DNA of 64,000 bases from Batrachochytrium dendrobatidis JAM81. Its lineage: Eukaryota > Chytridiomycota > Chytridiomycetes > Rhizophydiales. Of this stretch, positions 23,962 through 32,461 are shown piece by piece (position 1 is the first letter of the stretch; the number at the start of each line of letters is the position of its first letter). Under the pieces are notes generated by a model, which did no database searches, was not told where the DNA came from, and saw only the letters and a list, made by a program, of their open reading frames with translations. Position numbers and translations under genes: made by a program. The stretch covers positions 484,690 to 548,689 of the forward strand of contig NW_006281099.1 in the NCBI RefSeq assembly GCF_000203795.2. Reading direction: 5' to 3'.

Positions 23962-26900
23962 TTAGCGAATAACCTTGTCCATGGCGCATATAAGTCTAGT
24001 AAGATCACATTTGATACCAGATGCAAAGCGTAGTATTTGATCTTTGTTATCCAACAGCTCAATGGTCTCCGTCAAAGCATTATGGTGCGCAATAAATGGA
24101 CGATCCAGCCCAGCAGTATACTCACTAAATAGTCAATTCAAAATTATAAGGTTGAATCGAAAAAATATATTGGCGATTCTGGATAAATCAGTGTAGACAA
24201 GCCATACATCAATCACTTTACTTACCGCACATCGTTCTTCATTTGCAAGAAGCTTTCTGCAACAAAATATACTGGCTGATACTCGGTGATACTAAAACGT
24301 GGCATGATGTTATATTCATACTCTGCAATCTAATGACAAAGTGAGAGCATTTTACTTACGGATATTTCTGAACACCCATTACTTCACAATCAAATGGTAA
24401 TAGTTTAGGTTTTCCTGATATAGAATACTAGTAGTAAGGCATGCATGTCAGCAAAAATATTGATACAAGACAACACTAGGCAGTCTAGGTCATCATGAAA
24501 ATGACATCAAGTCAGCTATACTCACCTCGAGTTCACCAAAACTAGACAAAAGACCAGCACCATAAGCCTTGAGTTTACCATTCTGGCGACAAAGACCAAA
24601 TTCAACTATACAAATTGAAAGTAACACGTTTATGTGAGCTGCATGTAAGATCTGCAATGTGCGTTTATGTTAAATATAAAAGTTCAAATGATAAGTGTAA
24701 TGTACCAGTGAACCAGTAGATCTTGAGTAAAAAGCAGCGCCAAAGTACAGTAAATAAATTAGTCATGAAAATATAAGCAAACGCAAAGTCAGAATTTCCT
24801 TGAATAGAGTTACTCACCGTGGCGAGTTTTTGCAGATCATCATCAGATGCTCCTAAAGATGCAAGACCGATTTCCTAAACGCCAGAGTTAGTACACGTTT
24901 AAAAATCATATCCGCATAAAACACATTTACTTACCTGGGAAAACGCAGCAAAATCTACGTCCGCATATAGCGGAACGTGACCAAGAAGCTCATGGCAAAT
25001 ATCTGGTTCTGGTGTATAGAATGGAGCAGTGTGATGACGAATGTATTGGGTACTATGAAACACACGGAATGCAAGAGCATTCAAAAAATCACGGGATGAA
25101 AGCAGTCCCATGACAGGACGCATAGTCCATCCAGTGCAATCTGAAACCCCGATAATTAAAAAGGTTGGTAAAGCATTTCAGGCATAAACAAAACAGCTTC
25201 AACAATCATAGAAAGCTAAAAACAAAAGTATTGCATACCCTTCAAAAACCGAGAGATGTCGGCCATTTGAGGTATGTTATTATTACTGTATCCGCAGTTT
25301 TGGACCAAGAGCTGCAAATATAGTTATTTGACAGTGTTGTGGGTTAGTATATGACCAAAAATACCATTCTAATAAATTAAACATAGTAGCATGGTAAATG
25401 TGGCATACAGGGAAAATGTACTGGTGTTCCTGACAAGCGTGTGTTTTATAGAGATCCATCAGCTTGTCGAATACAATTCCCCTAATTGAACAAGAGTTGA
25501 TGTAGAGATAAAGTGTCAGCACTTATTGATTAAAGGCATGGCAGATTAGATAAATTTACCATGTTTTGACTTCTTGTTCAGTGTAATTCACATGAGGCAG
25601 TGGCTGTCCGCTGTTCAATGAGGTTAAAAACAATTCATAATAATAAATACTGGTTAGTTTTGATAAGACGACAAATTTAAACAATGCATCATGTCACGAC
25701 TAACTGCTTGTGTTTCTTGGCAGAATCTGTAATGGCTGAACGGCGCTCACGATATACTGGATCAGTAAATCCTGGATGGTCTGCATCAAGTTCCTAATTT
25801 TGCAGATCGTTAGATATTGGAATCAAATGCACGGTATCACAGCAAATCTACCAGCATAGCCATGCTAATATTAACAATACAAGCATATTGCACTATTTAC
25901 CTCGCCATATGAAAGGACACGTTCAGCAAAAGAATCGAGATCAGCAATTTTTCGTGGAAACCATGGAACGGCACCATCAAGTGAATCTAGTATATACAGA
26001 TAGAATCGATTTATAACAAAGCCAAAATACAATTGAGATTTTGAATGAAATTATTTGATCACACATGATGAAGCATACCAACGCCAGATCTTCCAGAACT
26101 GACCACCTTGACAGATTTGGCCAGCTGAGAAATGCTATTCACAGCTGCTGCAATGTGGGAATCGTCCTCTGCCATAAAATCAACGTAAAAATCATAGTCG
26201 CCTTTAGTCTTGCTTGGACGGGATTCAATTCGAGTCAATGAGATACGGACTTGACGAAGACGAGCAAGAATGCCATCAAGCGCATCACTTGAATCCGTGA
26301 CGGTGAAACTAATTACAGTCATGTTCACGTGGAATGCAACATTAGATAAGGGTGTCAAAACACATAATAAGCAGCATTTCATGAAATGATTGACATCAGT
26401 TTTCATCACATTGTTTAATTGGTATGGAAACAACAATTGCATTTCTGAATAAGCAATTTTTGTTTTTTGAACTAGAATGTATCTGATATTAGAACACAAC
26501 CAAATGAGTTTGTACAGAGTTTGACAGACAACAATCAAAACCAATATATGGGTTACAATGTATGAATCTGGTTTCAAATTTGGAAATCATACAATGCATG
26601 GCTATAGCAAATGTGGATAATCTCATTTTAAAACTATAGCCTGCCATGTGATGGAAGTTGTTTAATTGTGAATGTCTATTCAGGCCAATTACTAATAGGA
26701 AAGTAGAGCGAATATTCACCATTACTTATTTCAAAGTCATCATTGCGAGATAAATACAAGTGTTTCGTTTACACGGGCACGGTTGTAAATGAAAACTAGA
26801 CAGCACAGAAATATAATGAAGATTGTAAAGATGCTTAAAAGCATTACAAGCTACAGGAAATGGACCATCAATCACAAAACGGCCAAAGCTTAGCAGGGCC

Positions 26901-27242
26901 CCATAGGGTATAGATTATACTGGGTGATGGCATTGAACATTTAAAAATAGATGACGAAAATAGCCGAGATACTCACTAAATACTGCAAGGTTTTGACGTA
27001 GCAGTGGTAGAGGTGGACAATGCTCTTTCAGCCGAGACAGAAAACCGATTGGCACCAAGAAAGGCTTTGCGTCCAGCAGTGAATCTGGCAGATTGAATCA
27101 GTGGCATAAAGGTGGTGGCAATGTTGGTGAATCCGACATTGGAAGTAGAGGTGATGGAGCGACTAAGATGAGCAGAAGAAGCCAAAAAAGATTGGGCATT
27201 AGATACCCTAGAGCAATAGATTGCAGCAGAGCGACGCAGCAT
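23962..27242 (-). CDS. PAH: Phenylalanine 4-hydroxylase (pterin-dependent aromatic amino acid hydroxylase)
   Basis: Fourteen minus-strand exons: 27242-26977, 26308-26079, 25986-25901, 25793-25705, 25610-25560, 25481-25409, 25311-25239, 25140-24935, 24874-24818, 24721-24706, 24605-24526, 24427-24360, 24291-24226 and 24124-23962, giving 507 residues. Residues 1-88 look like a mitochondrial presequence (Arg/Ser/Ala-rich, no acidic stretch). An ACT regulatory domain follows, with an FYVDF core. The catalytic core has the iron ligands His339 and His344 in [10 protein letters not shown] and Glu384 in WFTVEFGL; the 5- and 40-residue spacings equal those of human PAH (285/290/330). A C-terminal helix suggests oligomerisation. 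It converts Phe to Tyr with tetrahydrobiopterin and O2. Intron 1 contains a complete transposon copy, and exon 10 is a 16-nt microexon. Confidence 0.94.
26316..26785 (-). mobile_element. Complete TIR element (about 470 bp) inside PAH intron 1
   Basis: TA flanks both sides. The A-end reads CAGTCATGTTCACGTGGAATGC and continues with the shared block GTGTCAAAACACATAATAAGCAG. The B-end, inverted, is AGTGTTTCGTTTACACGGGCACGGTTG, preceded by AGATAAATACA. The internal block TCTGATATTAGAACACAACC is also present in copies 1 and 3. The element occupies most of the 668-nt intron; its A-end lies only 5 bp from the intron's acceptor AG (26309-26310 on the plus strand). Confidence 0.82.
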
Positions 27243-27651
27243 TATGGCAGTAGATGAAATTATCAAGTTTTACGGATTGCAACTTTAAATCAAAACTTGG
27301 TTTAAATAGCATTTCCTGTCAGTCCAACTCATCACTTTCCTCTCAAGTCACGTTTACTTGTTGATACGGCCAGTGAACAAAATATATGGAATACAACCCT
27401 AATCTACTATCTCATCAAAAGCAAAGATAGTCAAGTGACCTGAATCGCAAATAAGTACAATGCTCTATATCTTTGTCTGCTTATTATTATTGAAACCAAT
27501 GGGGTCTAAATCAAGGGCTGTTTATAAAGCCAATCCATTTTAATCCACATTACTTTATTATAAACAGCTGTCAACTTTTGATGGCAAATGTCAAAAACAA
27601 TTACCATGTAGATTTTATCAATATGATGTTATACATTATTTTGCGAATTGT

Positions 27652-27723
27652 GCAATGATAGTGTAGTGGTTAACATCCGCGCCTTCCAAGCGCGTGGCCC
27701 GGGTTCGATCCCCGGTCATTGCA
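27652..27723 (+). tRNA. tRNA-Gly (anticodon TCC)
   Basis: The acceptor stem GCAATGA pairs with TCATTGC, followed by discriminator A. The D-arm is AGTGTAGTGGTTAACAT. The anticodon stem CGCGC/GCGCG encloses the loop CTTCCAA with anticodon TCC. The T-arm GCCCGGGTTCGATCCCCGG carries the canonical GGTTCGATCC B box, and the A box (TAGTGTAGTGGTTAACA) is in place. No intron. A TTTT tract follows at 27724-27727 as RNA polymerase III terminator. A transposon copy begins 27 bp downstream. Confidence 0.97.
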
Positions 27724-27750
27724 TTTTGCTTTTGACAAGATACACATTTA

Positions 27751-28291
27751 TAGCCGTATTCATGTAAAATGAAACACTTGTAATGACTTTATTTTGCTCC
27801 AGAATAAACAATCGTTGCATATTCGTTGTTATTGGAAATGGATTGCTTTTTCTATTGAAACTCTATCCTAATATCAGATACGTTCGCGATCTAGTTTAAC
27901 ATATCTCAGAAATGCAACTATACATGCCAGTCACCCAATATTCACTTGAAATGTTCGTTTTAGAGGAGAGGAAAATTGAAAAGATGTCAGGGATGTGGAA
28001 TATATTGGAACAGAAATGTAAAGATTCGTTTGTATTTTTGTACAAGAATGAGCATGAAGATCAATAAACTAAAAAAGTTCACAAACAATATTGTATAAGA
28101 TTAGCACCAATCATTCAATATCATGATGTTTGGATAAAAGAGTTGAAGATTGAACAAATATGAATATTCATTTAGTTGTGTTCATGCAATCACTTTATGC
28201 CATAATATTGTCCAGTGAATGTGAATTATTATTTCATAAAACTGTTTATGCACTCTCTCATTTAGTATTACATTTTACGTGAATACGGCGG
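27751..28291 (+). mobile_element. TIR element copy 3 (about 541 bp) with TnpB-like remnant, ending 15 bp before the prefoldin 3 start
   Basis: The B-end TAGCCGTATTCATGTAAAATGAAACACTT follows TA; the inverted A-end CATTTTACGTGAATACGGCGG precedes TA. After the B-end block (TTTTGCTCCAGAATAAACAAT), the sequence jumps to the 3' interior, consistent with an internal deletion. About 27980-28015 encodes, in one frame, KRCQGCGIYWNRNV. This aligns with KCQGCEID plus the VNAALNIR region of the 57265 copy, that is, the end of a TnpB/Fanzor zinc ribbon, now decayed. Confidence 0.75.
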
Positions 28292-28306
28292 TAATTGAGA
28301 ACCAAA

Positions 28307-29421
28307 ATGACGATGGACTTGCAGGCAAACCCCAGAGGAATTCCTCAAGCTCCGTTTGTGGTATGACTATTTCCATTGCATCTACCTTATACTGTGTTTT
28401 TGAAAAGAGCACTTTATTCTTTTATACTCTTGATTTGTTCTAGATCCAATCCATATGAGCAACTGGAACTACCCAAGGATCCTGTACAACCCAAACCTTA
28501 ACATACCACTTGTTTTGTGGTGCTATTGACATAAGACTCTTTATCATCATATAAGAGGTTTAGGATGATATGTGCCAAACCCATCACTCTTTAGTGGTTG
28601 ACTGCTTTCAGATATATCAAAGTGTGTTGTATCACTGCAACTGGGTTTTGCTAATGAGTAGCATTATTTAATATAGGACGATGTTGCCAAGTTTGTGGCT
28701 GATGGTGACTATGAAGGTACTCTTCGTAAGTTTCAGGAAATGATTAGCAAGTATCGATTCATGGAGACACATCTGCTGCAACGAAAAAAGAGTCTAGAGT
28801 CCAAGATCCCTGAGATCAGAAAAACTCATGAGATGGTTGTGTTTCTCCAAGCCAAAAAGGCAGGTTTTATCTTCCATTATGCTTTGTCCGATTGCACCGG
28901 CGATCATATACTTTGCATTGACTGACAAGCCAATATATTGTCGGATTACAAATATCTGAAACGCTTTGTATGACTGCAACTTTTTCAAACCAATAGGAAT
29001 CGGATGAGCCTATCGAAGCAGATTTTGAACTTGCAGAAACGCTATGGACCAAGGCTCGTATCCCAGCTACTGAAACTGTCAATCTATGGCTTGGTGTGAG
29101 TTGGTTTCCCTATCTACTGACTCGTTTCTTTTAAGTTTAATTATATATCTGAATCCAAACAGTCGGGTTGGATGCTCAAGTGTGTTTATAACTGACTGAA
29201 TCTATATTTAGGCAAACGTGATGCTCCAATATACTGTTGAAGAGGCAAAAGATCTTCTTTCAAGCAAACTAAAAAGTGCAACTTTATCTCTGAAGCAGGT
29301 GGATGAAGATTTGGAGTTTCTTAAGGAGCAGATCACGACCATGGAAGTGAATATGGCACGAGTGTACAATGATGATGTGCGTCGCCGCAGATCAATCCAA
29401 GAGCCTGTATCAGCAAAATAA
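28307..29421 (+). CDS. PFD3: Prefoldin subunit 3 (VBP1/PFD3/Pac10)
   Basis: Exons 28307-28360, 28677-28859, 28997-29095 and 29212-29421 give 181 residues. The characteristic start GIPQAPFVDDVAKFV is assembled across intron 1. It is followed by the first coiled coil (KFQEMISKYRFMETHLLQRK), the beta-hairpin region VNLWLGANVMLQYTVEEA split by intron 3, and the second coiled coil (DLEFLKEQITTMEVNMARVYN). It is an alpha-type subunit of the hexameric prefoldin that hands unfolded tubulin and actin to the CCT chaperonin. Intron 2 must use a GC donor (AAG|GCAGGT) because the conserved junction LQAKK-ESDEPIEA requires it. The start codon lies 15 bp from the end of a transposon copy, so the 5' leader and core promoter are probably element-derived. 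Confidence 0.93.
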
Positions 29422-29496
29422 CAGTGGCAATTGTTGTCATTCCGGCTGGACATATGCATTCGTTATCCACCTTTATAAAGATATTGTGAACTTTGG

Positions 29497-30609
29497 CTAA
29501 TTGGATACTTTAATTAAATTGTCTTCCCAGAGGTTACTCAAGATTGGCTTTGATTTGACATCTTTTATAGTTTGCAGAACAGTCGAGATCATATCAGTTG
29601 AAATGGCTTCTACTGTACGGTTTGCATCCACAAACTATAGTCCCTTGCAGATATGAGTGATTTGAATTAGAAAAAGCAATTTTACCTAAACATACTATTT
29701 AAAATCAATGCATTCAACTTGCCTTCCAGCTATCATCTGCAATCTGGTAAAAGTTGCGACGAACTGCAGCCTGAAATTCGATAGTTTCATATCGCTCAGA
29801 TCCATATTCTGCTCGTGCAGCAGCAATTTTAGGATCCAAGTCCAAATATAAAACCAAGTCTGGTTTCAACAAACCCATATCTGGACGTTTACACCATTCC
29901 AAGTCTATGCCCTAATATTTTAATTAAAGGACAGTTTAATAAAAGTCATAAGCATGCAGATCTGGTGAATCGATTCAAAGAGACATTGGCATGGTAATAC
30001 AATGCAGCGCTACATCAACACACCTTTGCAGCAGTATATGCAGCACCGGAAAATGCATATCTGTCGACAACAATGGTTATACCTTGATCAATTAGCGATT
30101 TGATATGTCCCCTAAAATGATGTGATTCGGACAGTATTCAACAATATAATTCAACTCAGCAGCTTAAATGAGTAAATAGTTTCATTAATATCCAGCAATG
30201 TGTCTTACATGCTCTCCCATCTATTTGCAGAAAACAAGAGATGTATAGCATGATCGTCAACTTCCTTAGTACCCCTAAGATATTGATCAATCAGTACTCC
30301 AGTATCCAGAGTTCGATCTGTATCAAGCATAACCCAATAAGTCCAACCATACAAGAATAAAGTGGATAGAATGCATGTTAGTGTATTTGATTAGAAGGGA
30401 TCGCAGCAGTGATGTGGATTGGTGGTTGCTATTGTTTTTAAAATAAACCCAATGTTACCAGGAAACTTGTGGGCCATGACATTGAAGCCAGCAGCACACA
30501 GATGGCTAACTAGCACAGAACATTGAGAAGTCTTTCCACAGCGGTCACCGCCCTCTACAACAATAAGAGCGCCTCTTGATGCTGTAGTATTCGAATCAGA
30601 CAGTATCAT
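29497..30609 (-). CDS. CDC8: Thymidylate kinase (dTMP kinase)
   Basis: Minus-strand exons 30609-30459, 30317-30209, 30111-30024, 29911-29723 and 29634-29497 give 224 residues, normal for TMPK. The P-loop is VVEGGDRCGKTSQ. The DR(Y/H) base-binding region reads ITIVVDRYAFSGAAYTAAKG, the nucleotide-binding Asp-rich strand is DLVLYLDLDP, and the lid RAEYGSERYE follows. The closing WKFVDANRTVEAI strand is assembled by removing an intron with a GC donor (AAG|GCAAGT). It phosphorylates dTMP to dTDP for DNA synthesis. The start codon is 11 bp from the end of a transposon fragment (30621), leaving almost no non-element promoter. Confidence 0.94.
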
Positions 30610-30620
30610 TCTATCAATTA

Positions 30621-30840
30621 CTGCTATATTCACGTAAAATAAAACACTAAATAGGAGAGTCGAAATGCATAACAGTTTTAATCACGTTTACTGGACACTA
30701 TTATGACATGGAGTGAACAGTTGTATCCTCGAGACTATTCTCTTGAGCATGTCCGAGTTTACAATACAACAGAGATGAGTTTGACCGTCCAATATGTGAT
30801 ATTAAACTTGACGATCGTACAATCAAGATAATGTTTTATT
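30621..30840 (-). mobile_element. TIR element fragment between the divergent thymidylate kinase and FYVE genes
   Basis: The A-end CTGCTATATTCACGTAAAAT and AAAACACTAAATA follow TA. The interior shares GACGATCGTACAATCAAG with the copies at 57265 and 19208. No B-end is found before the FYVE gene, so the element is truncated. It fills most of the 329-bp space between two divergent start codons. Confidence 0.55.
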
Positions 30841-30847
30841 TTGTAAT

Positions 30848-30888
30848 ACGCCATGATGGTCATCAGTCTGTCTTGACCATCATGGCGT
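30848..30888. repeat. Perfect 15-bp inverted repeat with 11-nt loop
   Basis: ACGCCATGATGGTCA (30848-30862) and its exact complement TGACCATCATGGCGT (30874-30888) are separated by TCAGTCTGTCT. The hairpin lies 50 bp upstream of the FYVE gene's start codon and just outside the transposon fragment. It is not part of the family's terminal repeat. It could be an operator-like palindrome, a hairpin in the mRNA leader, or the footprint of another element. Confidence 0.85.
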
Positions 30889-30938
30889 CATGTGGGCAAG
30901 TTGGATGGGCGAAATGAATTCTACCAATTCAAGCAAAC

Positions 30939-32175
30939 ATGCAACAACCATTACAGCAACCATTGCAACAGCAACAACCATTACAACAACCACTACAGCA
31001 GCAACCACTACAACAGCAACCATTGCAACAGCCACTTTCAGTTGCAAACTTTGCTCAGACACAGCTCCCTTTGCAGCAGCAGCTACACACTAGAAAATTA
31101 TTGCCATCATTGGTCACCAACAGACTTGGTACTAGACAGGGAAGCTCTACTATGGGTGATATGAGTCGCACTGGGAGAGGATCAAGAACTTTTATTCCCT
31201 CCACTCATAGTGAATCAAACCTATCTTCTGCTTCCAGTTCCGTTACTACCAATAATAATGCTGGATCATCGTTTTATCCCAATCGATTGATGCACAATCA
31301 AACCAAATTATGGAAACCCAATAGTGCAAGTTCATCCAGCTTACCTATAGGATCTTCCTCTAATGAGGTTAATGGTCCATATGCTGCTGATTGCATATCA
31401 TCCAATTCTTCTCTTGAATCATCTCATCGGTTTGTTACTGGTGCTCCTACTCGGGACCACTGGAAGGTAATCATTTCTATAATTCAGGTTGTTATTGTCT
31501 GCTCCACAGGAGTATTGCATCTAAATGATTTTATATCCATTCATGTGTTGCTTTATAGCCCGATTCAGATGCACCTGAATGTTCTCTTTGCGGACAGCGA
31601 TTCTCATTCCTTATTCGTAGACATCATTGCAGACGATGTGGCGATGTTTTATGCTCAAGCTGTTGTAATGTAAGATGAAATGGTGCTTCATTTAGCATAG
31701 GTTACTTTGTGACCTAGAGTCAGATTTAGACTTGCAAATCTGACCATGTTTTTTGGAACATTACATCTAAAGGCGACAGTCCGACTTGATCAAAATGCAG
31801 CATTTCATCCAGCTGGCATGACATGCCGTGTATGCGAGCCATGTTTTAAAGAGTTTCAAAGTTGTCTGATACCACTTAAAACAGCGTCATCGGCAGTAGA
31901 CAACTCGTATGAACAAGAAGGTTTGTGGATGCACTATGTCATATAGTCAAGATTTAATTTTTACTCATTCTATCGTCAATGTGTAATAGATGAAGTAAAT
32001 GCGATACCCATTAATCTCAAGGAAAACATCAAAGGTAAGCCATTGACCATGATGTGTTGTGCAAAAACGTATATACTCGAGGTCTAATGAAACATTTACG
32101 TATAACTGTCTTGTAGATATAGCAGAAACACCTATGATGTCGGTTCCAAATGACTGGGCATGGTCTACATTCTAA
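30939..32175 (+). CDS. FYVE zinc-finger protein with Gln/Pro-Leu repeat N-terminus
   Basis: Exons 30939-31466, 31559-31669, 31773-31920, 31989-32033 and 32117-32175 give 296 residues. The N-terminus is a low-complexity Q-P-L repeat (30941-31040), then a Ser/Asn-rich stretch. Exons 2-3 encode a FYVE domain: CSLCGQRFSFLIRRHHCRRCG with the phosphoinositide-binding RRHHCR patch, then CSSCC, VRLDQNAAFHPAG and CRVCEPC, so all eight zinc ligands are present. FYVE domains bind PtdIns3P on endosomes. The extreme C-terminus, DWAWSTF, is a short motif I associate with a set of fungal FYVE proteins. The exon-3 acceptor is AAG-type. It is not Vps27 or Fab1, and I give no gene name. Confidence 0.87.
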
Positions 32176-32461
32176 TGTCAATTACAACTTTTGTTTGGTT
32201 CTTCAATGTAATTGGAAACGAGCGATCCAGACAGAATACGAAAGTGTTATTAGGACATGATTAAAATCGTCCTACTTTGCTTACAACAACACATACAATA
32301 ATAAATGCATTGCTTTGATATAGTATACGAATAAAGTCTGAAAGCAAATCCTGGTCAACTCGTCCGACATTTTCACCAAAAACAAAAGTTTTGCTATTCA
32401 ACTATTACCTCGACTACTGTTCAGATAGTATCAAAACAACTGCTACTTGTCAACACATATT

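Noticed and set aside
30880..31062. Alternative frames over the CAG/CTA-type repeat before the FYVE domain (both strands)
   Set aside because: These frames are Thr/Val/Ala monotony produced by reading the trinucleotide-like repeat out of frame. Only the Q-P-L frame joins the FYVE exons.
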